This document shows, one piece after another, positions 51,290 through 60,612 of a DNA stretch of 64,000 bases. Made by a program: the position numbers and the translations under genes. The DNA lies in the NCBI GenBank assembly GCA_045543555.1, contig JAZQMQ010000016.1, forward strand, positions 1 to 64,000. Direction: 5' to 3'. The first letter of the stretch is position 1. Every line of letters starts with the position of its first letter. Source of the stretch: Colimorpha_A sp045543555 (GTDB lineage Bacteria; Bacillota; Clostridia; Oscillospirales; CAG-272). The notes under the pieces were generated by a model. The model was not told where the DNA came from. It saw nothing but the letters and a program-made list of their open reading frames with translations, and did no database searches.

Positions 51290-52081
51290 ATGGCTAATAG
51301 ATTTCGTGAAGAGTTGAGTACGTGAAGGAGACTTTTCGGAACTCACGTTAATATGGTGGATTACAGAATTTGCGACATTCTCGGAAGGAACGGCTTCGAC
51401 TATATCTGGATGGATATGGAGCATATGAGCACATCCTTCAAGGACGTTGAGACGAATCTTATCTCCTGCAAGGCAAACGGCGTGCCCTCACTTGTCAGAG
51501 TGAGCTGGAACGATATTCCTCACATTAAGAGAGTTGTGGAAATGAGTCCCGACGCTATCGTTGTCCCTATGGTCAATACGGTGTAGCAGGCGCAGTTTGC
51601 CATCTACGCCTGAAACTATCCATCCGAGGGCAAGAAAGGCTTCTGCCCCTGCAGAGCCATCGGCTACGGAATCGACGATTTTAACGAATACATAGACCGC
51701 GGCCACAAGAAAATGCTACATTTCCTTCAGGTCGAGACCGAGGCGGCTGTTGAGATAATGGAGCAGGTCGACGCGATTCCCTATGTGGACGGCTTCGTTA
51801 TCGGCCCTATGGATCTGAGCGGCTCGATCGGTGCGCTCGGTCACGCCGTTACCGACGAAAGAACAAACGAGCTTATAGCGATAGCTGTTGAGAAGGCGCA
51901 CAAGCTCGGCAAGCCCATCGGTCTTTCAATGGGCTCATACGATCCCGCTTCCGCTGACTTCTGGATCGGCAAGGGCATAGACTTTATTTCTATGGGTCTC
52001 GATATGAGCTATATAATCGACGGTGCGAGAAGATGCCTTGACAATATGCGCGAGGCAGACAAGAAGTTTACAAAAAAATGA
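51290..52081 (+). pseudogene. HpcH/HpaI-type aldolase with three in-frame stops
   Basis: One continuous reading frame of 264 codons from ATG 51290 (AAAGG before it) to TGA 52079-52081. It is interrupted only by TGA (51323-51325), TAG (51584-51586) and TGA (51611-51613). Residues read as HpcH/HpaI aldolase: ICDILGRNGFDYIWMDMEHM, SLVRVSWNDI, DAIVVPMVNT, RAIGYGIDDFNEY, GFVIGPMDLSGSIGALG and ISMGLDMSYIIDG. Class members cleave 2-keto-3-deoxy sugar acids to pyruvate. No frameshift is needed to restore it. Likely recently inactivated. Confidence 0.85.
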
Positions 52082-52099
52082 TTTGAAAAGGAGATACCT

Positions 52100-53680
52100 A
52101 TGAGCTACTCGGAGGCAATTAAGAACGGCAGGACCTATCTTGGTATCGAGCTTGGCTCGACGAGAATAAAGGCTTGTCTTATATCAGAAACACTCGAGCC
52201 CATCGCATCGGGTGGCTTTGCTTGGGAAAATAAGCTTGAAAACGGCTATTGGACCTATTCCCTAGACGACGTTCACCGCGGTGTCAAGGAGTGCTACGCA
52301 TCCCTTGTAAGAGACGTAAAGGAGAAATACGGCGTTATTCCCGAGGGCTTTTTGTCTATCGGAATTTCGGGAATGATGCACGGATACCTTGCTTTCGACG
52401 AAAATTGGGAGCTTCTCACCCCCTTCCGCACTTGGAGAAACACCGTTACCGCCGAAGCGTCAAGACTGCTTACAGAAACCTTCAATTTTCACGTTCCGCA
52501 GAGGTGGAGCGCCTCTCATATTGCTCAGGCTGTTTTAAACGGTGAGGAGCACGTTAACAAAATAAGATACGTCACCACCGTTGCGGGCTACGTTCACTAT
52601 CTGCTGACGGGCAGACACGAGGTGGGCACGTGCGAGGCTTCGGGAATGTTCCCCCTTAAAAACGGAAGCTACGACGAGGCCCTTATGGCTCACTTTGACG
52701 GACTTTTCTCCGATAAAGCACTGCCATTTAGGATAGCCGACGTGCTTCCCGTGGTAAGAAAAGCGTCAGATGCCACCGCCACCCTCACCGAAAGCGGCGC
52801 ATCATTCCTCGACCCTGCGGGAAATCTTAAATTCGGTATTCCCGTATGCGCCCCCGAGGGCGATGCGGGGACGGGAATGGTTGCAACAAATTCGGTTTCC
52901 GCAGGTACGGGTAACGTTTCTGCGGGCACGTCGGTATTTACTATTCTTGTTACCGATAAAGCGCTTAAGGACATTCATTATGAAATAGACTGCCTTAATT
53001 CCCCCGACGGCTCCCACGCATTTCTCATACACGGAAACAACTGCTGCACCGAGCTTGACAGCTGGGTGGGAATGTTCAAGGAATATTCTGCTCTTATGGG
53101 CTATGACACCGATATTTCGGACATATATTCAAGACTTTACGAAAATGCTATGACCGCAGACCCAGACTGTGAGGGTGTGGTCGCCTTCAATTATCTGTCG
53201 GGAGAGCATATTACGGGCATCGAGACAGGCAGACCCATGTATTTCAGAGTGCCGAACGGCAAAATGACACTTGCCTCCTTTATGAGAGCACAGCTTAGCT
53301 CCTCTGTTGCCGTAATGAAGCTTGGAGTTGACCTTCTTCGTGAGAAGGAGGGCATTGAGCTCAAGACCCTCACCGCCCATGGAGGACTTTTCAAGGTCAA
53401 GGGAGTGGCGCAGACCATACTTGCAAACGCTCTTAACAACACCGTTTCGGTCAGCAAGACCGCAGGCGAGGGCGGAGCTTGGGGAATGGCGCTTCTTGCG
53501 GCGTATTCAGTTGACAACGGCGGCATTTCCCTTGATAAATGGTTAAACGAGAAGGTGTTTGCCGCATCCGAAACCTACACCGTTACTCCCGATAAGGCGG
53601 GTGTAGATGGATTTGACAGATATACAAAGAGATACGTTTCGGCACTTAAGGCTGAGGCTATGCTCGGTGAGGTGGAATAA
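52100..53680 (+). CDS. FGGY-family sugar kinase, ribulokinase-like
   Basis: 526 residues, intact. Seen: the first phosphate loop YLGIELGSTRIKACLI, a conserved FRTWRN, EASRLLTETFNFHVPQRWSA, a glycine-rich block SVSAGTGNVSAGTSVF, and the ATP-binding TLTAHGGLFKVKGVAQTIL. Length and the araD remnant directly after it point to L-ribulokinase or a related pentose kinase; the substrate is not proven. AAAGGAG precedes the ATG. It is the only complete catabolic gene in the decayed block. Confidence 0.88.
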   Translation: MSYSEAIKNGRTYLGIELGSTRIKACLISETLEPIASGGFAWENKLENGYWTYSLDDVHRGVKECYASLVRDVKEKYGVIPEGFLSIGISGMMHGYLAFDENWELLTPFRTWRNTVTAEASRLLTETFNFHVPQRWSASHIAQAVLNGEEHVNKIRYVTTVAGYVHYLLTGRHEVGTCEASGMFPLKNGSYDEALMAHFDGLFSDKALPFRIADVLPVVRKASDATATLTESGASFLDPAGNLKFGIPVCAPEGDAGTGMVATNSVSAGTGNVSAGTSVFTILVTDKALKDIHYEIDCLNSPDGSHAFLIHGNNCCTELDSWVGMFKEYSALMGYDTDISDIYSRLYENAMTADPDCEGVVAFNYLSGEHITGIETGRPMYFRVPNGKMTLASFMRAQLSSSVAVMKLGVDLLREKEGIELKTLTAHGGLFKVKGVAQTILANALNNTVSVSKTAGEGGAWGMALLAAYSVDNGGISLDKWLNEKVFAASETYTVTPDKAGVDGFDRYTKRYVSALKAEAMLGEVE

Positions 53681-54232
53681 TGCTTGAGTAAATGAAAAAA
53701 CGGGTGCTTGAAGCAAATCTTGCTCTGCCCAAGGCGGGACTCGTTAAATTTACCTGGGGCAACGTTTCCGAAATTGACCGCGAAAGCGGACTTGTGGTAA
53801 TAAAGCCCTCGGGCAATTGGGAATGGTAACCGGGACAGTTTCGTGATATGGCGGACGAGACCGAGTACATAAGAGATTATTATCTTATGACCGTGTTCGG
53901 AAACTGGTCGTATCTTAAAAATCACGCCGATAACAAGAACCCATGGAAGCCTCGCTTACTTAATTGGGTCTCTCCGTACGGAGGTAAGCGCGAAAGCTAC
54001 CGAGTCGTTGGTCACAACGTGATGACACAGAACGATATTGAAAAGCATATTCCCATTGGCGGAAAAGAAGGCATCGTGGATCGACCTTGACGCTTCTCCC
54101 ACCCTTGAGGGCAGGGAAATGACAGATGAGCTTATGTCACTTGTCATCGCAGTAGCGAACGGTGAAAAAGCGAAAAACGAGCTTAACGGCTGTGAAGAAA
54201 TATCAATATTTAAGGATGGAGTAACACTATGA
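53680..54232 (+). pseudogene. Collapsed araD / FAD-oxidoreductase / uxaA relic
   Basis: Three fragments run together. 53680-53829 reads MLE, TAA, then MKKRVLEANLALPKAGLVKF, TWGNVSEIDRESGLVVIKPSG, the start of L-ribulose-5-phosphate 4-epimerase, ending at TAA 53827. In the same frame 53830-54060 reads DETEYIRDYYLMTVFGNWSY and KRESYRVVGHNVMTQND, the end of an FAD-dependent oxidoreductase. From about 54062, in another frame, ASWIDLDASPTLEG and EISIFKDGVTL form the end of an altronate dehydratase (UxaA). Large deletions joined them. Confidence 0.75.
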
Positions 54233-55476
54233 AAAGTATTATCAACGATAATTTTATGCTCAAAAACGACGTGGCAAAGGAGCTTTACGAAAGAGTAAAG
54301 GACCTTCCAATAATCGACTACCATTGTCATATCAGCCCCAAAATGATTGCGGAAAATTATCAGTTCCGGAATGCCTTTGATCTTTTCCTCGGCGGAGACC
54401 ACTATAAGTGGAGACAGATGCGTACTAACGGAATCCCCGAGGAGTATATTACGGGAGGAGCCGACGAGTACGAAAAGTGGTGTGCTTTTGCATCCACCGT
54501 GCCCTATCTTATCGGAAATCCTCTTTACCATTGGACTCACCTTGAGCTTAAGCGTTATTTTGATGTTGATATCGAGCTTAATGCCGACAGCGCAAGAGAA
54601 ATTTGGGATACCGTCAATTCCTACCTCAGCCGTGAGGATTACAGAGCGCAGGGGCTTATATCCATGTCGAACGTAGAGACTATCTGCACCACCGACGCGC
54701 CATACGATACTCTGGAATATCACAGAGCGATAAAGGAAAGCTCCTTCGGAACAAAGGTAATACCCGCATTCCGCCCCGACCTTAGCAAGATAAATTCCGA
54801 CATCACCGAAAGAATGGATTTCTTCCACGATAACGGATGCCGTCTCTCCGACCACGCACTCGACAGCATGGACAGAGATACACTTGATAAGCTCGCATTC
54901 CTCGGTGAAGAATACGCAAAGCGCGGTTGGGTATGGCAGCTGCACATCGGAGCGCTTCGCAACAATAACAGCAGAATGTTTGAAAAGATTGGCCCCGATA
55001 CAGGCTTTGACAGCATAAACGATATGCAGATAGCAGAGGGACTTTCATATATTCTCAATTCCCTCGATAAAAAGGACGCTCTTCCCAAGACTATTTTGTA
55101 CACTCTTAACCCTAAGGATAACTACGTTATCGGTACAATGCTCGGAAACTTCCAGGGCGGCGGTGTAAGAGGTAAGATCCAGTTTGGATCGGGCTGGTGG
55201 TTCAATGACCAGAGAGACGGTATGGAGTCACAGATGAAGGCACTTTCCAACCTCGGAATGATCTCCCGCTTCGTTGGTATGCTTACCGACAGCCGTTCCT
55301 TCGTTTCCTACCCCCGTCACGAGTATTTCAGAAGAATACTTTGCTCCCTCCTCGGCAAATGGGTAAGCGAGGGCGAATATCCCTGCGATATGGAGCGTCT
55401 TACCGAGATCGCAAGCGATATCTGCTATAATAACTCTAAAAATTATTTTGATTTCTGGTCCGGAGAAGGACGTTAA
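54229..55476 (+). CDS. uxaC: Uronate isomerase, probably internally deleted
   Basis: 415 residues; the family is usually about 465. UxaC interconverts glucuronate/fructuronate and galacturonate/tagaturonate. Seen: IIDYHCHISPKMIAENYQF with the metal ligands, KWRQMRTNGI, SDHALDSM, then directly FLGEEYAKRGWVWQLHIGAL, DTGFDSIND and GKIQFGSGWWFNDQ. In relatives about 40 residues separate SDHALD from the GEEYAKRGW block, so an in-frame deletion is likely. The frame is otherwise open to TAA. It may be inactive. Confidence 0.8.
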   Translation: MKSIINDNFMLKNDVAKELYERVKDLPIIDYHCHISPKMIAENYQFRNAFDLFLGGDHYKWRQMRTNGIPEEYITGGADEYEKWCAFASTVPYLIGNPLYHWTHLELKRYFDVDIELNADSAREIWDTVNSYLSREDYRAQGLISMSNVETICTTDAPYDTLEYHRAIKESSFGTKVIPAFRPDLSKINSDITERMDFFHDNGCRLSDHALDSMDRDTLDKLAFLGEEYAKRGWVWQLHIGALRNNNSRMFEKIGPDTGFDSINDMQIAEGLSYILNSLDKKDALPKTILYTLNPKDNYVIGTMLGNFQGGGVRGKIQFGSGWWFNDQRDGMESQMKALSNLGMISRFVGMLTDSRSFVSYPRHEYFRRILCSLLGKWVSEGEYPCDMERLTEIASDICYNNSKNYFDFWSGEGR

Positions 55477-56251
55477 TGGGAATTAGACGAATAAATATCG
55501 AATATTGTTCCAAGGGCGGAATTATATCCGATCTCACCGACAGGTATCTTCAAACTAAGGTTTTTCTTGGATGAGTGTGCTTGAAGTGAGACGCGGAAAA
55601 TGCTCCGTGAGTACCGAAAACGGCGAAAAGCTCGAGCTTGAGTCGGGTCAGTTCTTAATTATGGGATAAAATCGTGTTCATAATATCGAATGTACGACCG
55701 ACGGCGAAGGAATTGAGATCAGATAGGCTTACACCAGCGCAAAGGTAAATAATGAGGATTATTTCGACAGTCTGTATGAGATCCCGTTTGCCGTAAACGA
55801 CGGAAGTAAGCTCGGTGCAATATTTAACACGTTGTTTGAGTCGGATAACGTATTTGAGGATTACAGCTGTTACTACGATATCTTGCGAGTTGTTTTTTCT
55901 CTTTCAAAAATGAAGCCCGAAAGAGAAGAAAGCGCTGTGTTTAGTGCAATCGGGTATATCGAGAGCAATTATACCTCAAAAATAACGGTTTCGGATCTTG
56001 CTGTAATAGCAAATTTGTCTTCGTCGCGTTTTTATGCGGTGTTTGGGGAAAGATACGGAATTTCCCCCGTAAATTACATAAACAGCTTCCGTCTGGCAAT
56101 GGCATCGGAGCTGCTTTTGGGCGACGATTCATCCATCAGCGACGTGTCGGGCAGAGTCGGAATTTTCGATCCAATCTATTTCAATAAGATGTTCAGAAAA
56201 ACTTACGGAGTTGCACCGAGCACGTTCGGGAAGTTATATAAAAAGGTATAA
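55476..56251 (+). pseudogene. AraC-family regulator, broken
   Basis: ATG at 55476 overlaps the uxaC stop. The first frame stops at TGA 55572; the frame must shift to read VLEVRRGKCSVSTENGEKLE, with TAA (55667) and TAG (55724) inside. The C-terminal part 55832-56251 is open: two helix-turn-helix motifs (ISDVSGRVGIFDPIYFNKMF and KITVSDLAVIANLSSSRFYA), typical of AraC/XylS. It was probably the regulator of the sugar-acid genes. Confidence 0.8.
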
Positions 56252-56256
56252 ATAAA

Positions 56257-56290
56257 AATTCGGAAGATTAACTCTTCCGAATTTTTTGCT
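56257..56290 (+). terminator. Terminator after the broken regulator
   Basis: AATTCGGAAGA (56257-56267) pairs with TCTTCCGAATT (56273-56283), followed by TTTTGC. The rest of 56291-56460 shows no gene or repeat I can identify. Confidence 0.8.
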
Positions 56291-56460
56291 ATTGTGCAAC
56301 TAAAGCCATCGGCAGTACAGGTGTTTCCAAAAAGCTTTAGCTATGAGTAGAAAAGAATACTCCTTCATTTATAATGGAGTGGGTTTGCCAAGCACGATGA
56401 TAAAAACGAACGAGAAATCAAGTAATGACGCGTGACAGTATAGCTCACCAACAGCAAAAA

Positions 56461-56484
56461 ATTCCCTCGCTGAGCGAGGGAATC
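56461..56484 (-). terminator. Terminator of the DUF5107 operon
   Basis: ATTCCCTCGC (56461-56470) pairs with GCGAGGGAAT (56474-56483), loop TGA, with TTTTTGCTG on the minus strand side. Confidence 0.75.
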
Positions 56485-56493
56485 AGATGATGA

Positions 56494-58500
56494 TTATTTT
56501 TTGCCTGCCTTTGACATTCTGAAGTCGAGCTGTCTTGGAAGAGGATAGAGCTCCTGACGGAGGTTTTCTGCTTCCTCTTCAGTCAATGTCGGGTTGTCTC
56601 TCTTTACTATTGCGAGGTAGAGGTCGAACCATACGTTAGATATTGAGATCTCGCCCTCCTGAATATCAGGGAGCACGAACGAGGGATTTATTATCTCTGT
56701 AGCCTCGTCGTATCTTTCAAGAGTCATATATGCTTTTGCAAGCTCAAGTCTTATTCTGCTTCTCTTCACTGCAACCTCGGGGAAGCTGTTGAAGGCGTCA
56801 ACGAGGGTCTGGTGCTTTCCTGCCTTGTTAAGAAGCTTTACGTACTCGATATAGAGGTTTACGCAGTTCGTATCAAATGCGATAGCTTTTTCCATGTACT
56901 GAATTGCTGTATCCACATTATCTGCATCGTTTTCAAGGCGGGAGATACAGTAGTATGCCCAAGGATTGGGAGTAAGTGCAGCAGACTCACGGAATGCCTT
57001 TTCTGACTTTTCAAATTCCTTGACGGTCCAATATGCGACGCCAAGCAGATAGTAGGTGTACCAATGTCTGCTTTCGGGCTTATCAAGCGATTTTTCGAGA
57101 AGCTCGACCCACTTTTCGCCCGAAACAAAGGAATACGTGGGAAGATTTACGTCGATTTCCTCAACGTATCCATTCTTCATGAGATGAAGCCAAGGAGTCT
57201 GAAGCTCATTCATGGATTCGGGGTAGAACTCGAAGGTCTTACTCAGCTTCTTGCCGCTGATAAGCTCTTCAAGAGCACCAAAGCCCGTTCCGTAGCGTAT
57301 GTCTCTGAAGGACTCGAACTCTGTGGGAACGATGTTTTTCAGCTTGCTTTCTATGTCGTCGGTGCCATAAAGCTCGTGAACGAATCTGCTGACCTCAGCC
57401 TTTGCTTCATCCCAAGTGCCGTGGATCTTTGTGGGGTCACATTCGATAGCGGAATAGCCCTCTGTCCAGCTCCAGACATCACCGGGAGCCATGGGGGTAT
57501 GCTCAAACTGAGTGTAATTGTAGCCTGCCTGAGTTTCGGCGTAGCGATCGCCCTCGGAACCGAGGAATACGCTCCAGTTGTGTCCACCGATGGTGTCGCC
57601 CCATACGAACAGCTTTCTGCCCCAAAGCTCGTTTGTGGAAACCTGAAGAGATCCTATACCGTTGCGTTCAACTGCCGCTTCCCATTTTTCGGGAGCATTT
57701 TTGGGAATCTTATAGAAATAGTCGATAGCTCTGTCGTTTCTTGAGGGATAGCTGGTATCAACGCCGTCAATCATTGGAATGGGTTTGACGGTGAGACAGT
57801 GTGATCCGTTAATATATGCGCCGATGAAGGTCTCGTCGGTGGGGACGATGACTCTCGTGTCATTGGTCTCGTTGATGGCACCGTTTGACCACCAATAACC
57901 GAAGGTATCCTTGTCGGAAAGGTTTTCGGCGCTTCCCTTGATGTAGAGAACCTTGGAATCCTCGGGAAGATATGCGGTGATACCGAAAGCAACTCCGCGA
58001 ACTCTTTCGTATTCGTAGATCTGTGCTGCCTCCTCGCCGTCCTTGGTCGTTCCTATACGGACGAACATAGGGGAGCAGGTGTGGGTGTGGTGACCGTGAA
58101 TGCCGAAATTGAACTCAACACCGCCGGAAAACCAAGCGTTGCGGAGAGCAAGGTGTGCAGGCTGGAAAACCTTATTTCTGTAAAGGATCTCGCGCTGTGC
58201 GGTCTTATCGTAGATGGACCAGAGTCTGCCGCCCAGCTCGGGAATGAATACTGCCTTTATGTACTTGTTTTCAAGCACTGCCGCCTTGTAAACTACGTCC
58301 TTGATATTTCTGTCGTAGTTATTCTGATAGGTGTATGGAAGAATGGAGTATACGCAACCCTTATTTACGAACTCTTTGTCCTCTTCGGATAGATTGGGAT
58401 CGAGATCACACATAAGCCAATTACCGCGACGAAGGTCGGGAAGAGGATTTTCAACGCCGAGATCGGCGGATGGAATCACGAAATCTTCTATTCTTACCAT
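56494..58500 (-). CDS. DUF5107 protein with TPR repeats
   Basis: 668 residues. Seen: a beta-rich domain with LPYTYQNNYDRN, VFIPELGGRLWSIYD, and SGGVEFNFGIHGHHTHTC with clustered histidines, then RVRGVAFGITAYLPEDSK. From about residue 440 there are TPR-like repeats (SEKAFRESAALTPNPWAYYC, QYMEKAIAFDTNCVNLYIEY). The fold is probably galactose-mutarotase-like. It has no signal peptide. The family often sits beside Gfo/Idh dehydrogenases. AGGG precedes the ATG. It is the last gene of the sugar-oxidation operon. The reaction is unknown. Confidence 0.85.
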   Translation of the reverse strand: MVRIEDFVIPSADLGVENPLPDLRRGNWLMCDLDPNLSEEDKEFVNKGCVYSILPYTYQNNYDRNIKDVVYKAAVLENKYIKAVFIPELGGRLWSIYDKTAQREILYRNKVFQPAHLALRNAWFSGGVEFNFGIHGHHTHTCSPMFVRIGTTKDGEEAAQIYEYERVRGVAFGITAYLPEDSKVLYIKGSAENLSDKDTFGYWWSNGAINETNDTRVIVPTDETFIGAYINGSHCLTVKPIPMIDGVDTSYPSRNDRAIDYFYKIPKNAPEKWEAAVERNGIGSLQVSTNELWGRKLFVWGDTIGGHNWSVFLGSEGDRYAETQAGYNYTQFEHTPMAPGDVWSWTEGYSAIECDPTKIHGTWDEAKAEVSRFVHELYGTDDIESKLKNIVPTEFESFRDIRYGTGFGALEELISGKKLSKTFEFYPESMNELQTPWLHLMKNGYVEEIDVNLPTYSFVSGEKWVELLEKSLDKPESRHWYTYYLLGVAYWTVKEFEKSEKAFRESAALTPNPWAYYCISRLENDADNVDTAIQYMEKAIAFDTNCVNLYIEYVKLLNKAGKHQTLVDAFNSFPEVAVKRSRIRLELAKAYMTLERYDEATEIINPSFVLPDIQEGEISISNVWFDLYLAIVKRDNPTLTEEEAENLRQELYPLPRQLDFRMSKAGKK

Positions 58501-58529
58501 AGCTTTTTTCCCTAATAAACAGTTATGTT

Positions 58530-59585
58530 TTAGATTGTGATCTTAATAACTTCGTTTTTAGCGGCGCTTTCGAAGGTTGTTTCCATAACCTTCATAACGC
58601 GTCTCATCTGTTCGTGAGTAACGATCTGAGGCTCAATACCGTCGATTGCGCGACAGAAGTTGCGGTAGTAATCATGAACGTCGACCTTGGGTTCTTCGAT
58701 GAGATAGGTGACGGTGGTATCGCCGTCACGGGGAGCCATAGTCTTGGTAAGACCCTGCTGTGCTCTGATCGGCACAGCGTCCTTCTCGACGCCGTCCTTC
58801 TTGATTACGACCTTCATGGGAGATTCCCATTTTTCGATGATCGCTGTACCCTTGCTTCCTCTCATATAGAAGTTGGGGAGATTGATAAAGTTGCTTGTTC
58901 CAACCTCAACTGTGTATACGACGCCGTTTTCAAAGGTCATAACGATATGACAGCCGTCGTCGACCTCGTTATTCGTTATGTTGTCAAGACGGGCGTAGAC
59001 GCTTGTGATCTTAACGCCGTCAAGTATCATAATAGCCTGGTCGATGAGATGTACGCCCCAGTCGAGAACCATTCCGCCGCCCTCGGACTTGACCTTTCTC
59101 CAGTCACCCGGAATACCTCTTGAACCGTGAACTCTTTTTTCGATATTTACGACCTGGCCGAGGCTTCCCGAAGCGTAAAGCTCCGCAATTCTGATCTTAT
59201 CAGTGTCCCAACGGCGATTCTGATGAACCGAGAAGAGCTTTCCGCACTCGTTTGCAACGGAAATGCAGGTCTCAAGCTCCTCGGAGCTCATTACGACGGG
59301 CTTTTCACAGATAACGTTCTTACCGGCACGGAGTGCCGCAACCGCGATCTCACAGTGATGGTCGTTGGGGGTTGCAACGGTGATAAGCTCTACTTCAGGG
59401 TCGGAAAGAACTTCATCAAGAGACTTATATGTCTTAATGCCTCTTTCCTCCGCAAGAGCAAGTTTGTTCTCATCAATATCGTATATTCCCGCAAGCTCTA
59501 CAACGTCGCTCTTAAGTGCGTTAGCTGCGTGCCAGCCGCCCATTCCGCCGTAACCTACGACTACTAATTTCTTTTTGTTTGCCAT
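58530..59585 (-). CDS. Gfo/Idh/MocA-family dehydrogenase (second)
   Basis: 351 residues. Seen: a Rossmann fold VVVGYGGMGGWHAANAL, DEVLSDPEVELITVATPND, the EKP motif ICEKPVVMS with the catalytic Lys, and MVLDWGVHLIDQAIMI with the active-site Asp/His region. These enzymes oxidise or reduce sugars at C2 or C3 using NAD(P). RBS GAGGT. It lies between the TIM-barrel gene and the DUF5107 gene in one minus-strand operon. The substrate is unknown. Confidence 0.92.
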   Translation of the reverse strand: MANKKKLVVVGYGGMGGWHAANALKSDVVELAGIYDIDENKLALAEERGIKTYKSLDEVLSDPEVELITVATPNDHHCEIAVAALRAGKNVICEKPVVMSSEELETCISVANECGKLFSVHQNRRWDTDKIRIAELYASGSLGQVVNIEKRVHGSRGIPGDWRKVKSEGGGMVLDWGVHLIDQAIMILDGVKITSVYARLDNITNNEVDDGCHIVMTFENGVVYTVEVGTSNFINLPNFYMRGSKGTAIIEKWESPMKVVIKKDGVEKDAVPIRAQQGLTKTMAPRDGDTTVTYLIEEPKVDVHDYYRNFCRAIDGIEPQIVTHEQMRRVMKVMETTFESAAKNEVIKITI

Positions 59586-59627
59586 GATGATTACCTCTTG
59601 ATTTTTTGAAATATTAGTTTTATTTTA

Positions 59628-60596
59628 TTATGCCCAGCTCATGCTTCCGGGCTTGGGATCGTTCATAATGAGGGGACGGAGGAAGTCGATCGCCTTGGAC
59701 AGACCCTCGTCAACCGACATAAGCGAATCCTCGTGCTCGATGGAAAGAACTCTGTCATATCCGCAGAGGCGGAGATTCGAGATCATATCTCTCCAGTAGC
59801 TTGCATCGTTTCCGAAGCCTACTGCACGGAATACCCAAGAGCGATTAAGCTCGTCACCGTAATGCTTGGTGTCGAGAACACCGTTTCTTGCGGTATTGTA
59901 TTTGTCCACTTTAGTATCCTTTGCGTGAACGTGGTAGATAGCTCCCTTAAGCTCTCTTATTGCAGCTACGGGATCCATGCCCTGCCAAATAAGGTGAGAG
60001 GGGTCGAAGTTTGCACCGAGAGTATCGCCTACTTCTCTTCTTATGCGGAGCAAAGTCTCGGGATTATATACGCAGAAGCCGGGGTGCATCTCAAATGCGA
60101 TGCGTGTTACGCCGTGCTCCTTTGCAAATTCTGCGGTCTTTCTCCAATAGGGAAGAAGAACGTCGTTCCACTGCCAGTCGAGGATCTTGAGAAAGTCCTC
60201 GGGCCAAGGGCATGTTACCCAGTTGGGATATTTTGCGCCCTCGTGGTCGCCGGGACAACCCGAGAAGGTGATAACGGTGTCTATTTCAAGCTTTTCAGCG
60301 AGAAGCACCGCATTCTTGAAGTCACGGTCGAAGGAATCTGCGATGTCCTTGTTGGGATGAACTGCGTTTCCGTGAGCTGCAAGAGCGCAAATGTCGATTT
60401 CGTGCTTATTGAATGACTCTCTGAATTTGTAGAACGCATCCTTGTCTGAAAGAAGAGCTGCGGGATCGCACTGATTTTTGCCGGGATAACCGCCCGCACC
60501 TATCTCAACAGTGTTAACGCCGAGCTTTTTTAATGTGGAAAGGGTCTGATCGAGAGTTTTTTCTCCGTAAAGATTAGCCAAAACGCTTAACTTCAT
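59628..60596 (-). CDS. Sugar phosphate isomerase/epimerase (AP-endonuclease-2-type TIM barrel)
   Basis: 322 residues. Seen: KLSVLANLYGEKTLDQTLS, CALAAHGNAVHPNKD, DTVITFSGCPGD, IAFEMHPGFCVYNPETLL, GANFDPSHLIWQGMDPV, IYHVHAKDTKVD and SIEHEDSLM. Glu, His, Asp and Glu in these blocks are the metal ligands of the xylose-isomerase-like TIM barrel. AAAGGA precedes the ATG. It is flanked by Gfo/Idh dehydrogenases, a common pairing in sugar oxidation or epimerisation pathways. Confidence 0.92.
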   Translation of the reverse strand: MKLSVLANLYGEKTLDQTLSTLKKLGVNTVEIGAGGYPGKNQCDPAALLSDKDAFYKFRESFNKHEIDICALAAHGNAVHPNKDIADSFDRDFKNAVLLAEKLEIDTVITFSGCPGDHEGAKYPNWVTCPWPEDFLKILDWQWNDVLLPYWRKTAEFAKEHGVTRIAFEMHPGFCVYNPETLLRIRREVGDTLGANFDPSHLIWQGMDPVAAIRELKGAIYHVHAKDTKVDKYNTARNGVLDTKHYGDELNRSWVFRAVGFGNDASYWRDMISNLRLCGYDRVLSIEHEDSLMSVDEGLSKAIDFLRPLIMNDPKPGSMSWA

Positions 60597-60612
60597 ATTT
60601 ATAGTCCTTTCG

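Noticed and set aside
51290..52081. Stop-codon recoding or selenocysteine in the aldolase
   Set aside because: TGA and TAG both occur, neighbouring genes are also broken by TAA and deletions, and no SECIS-like hairpin is evident; decay explains it better.
56291..56460. Insertion-sequence relic between the decayed block and the DUF5107 operon
   Set aside because: No transposase-like frame or inverted ends could be seen.
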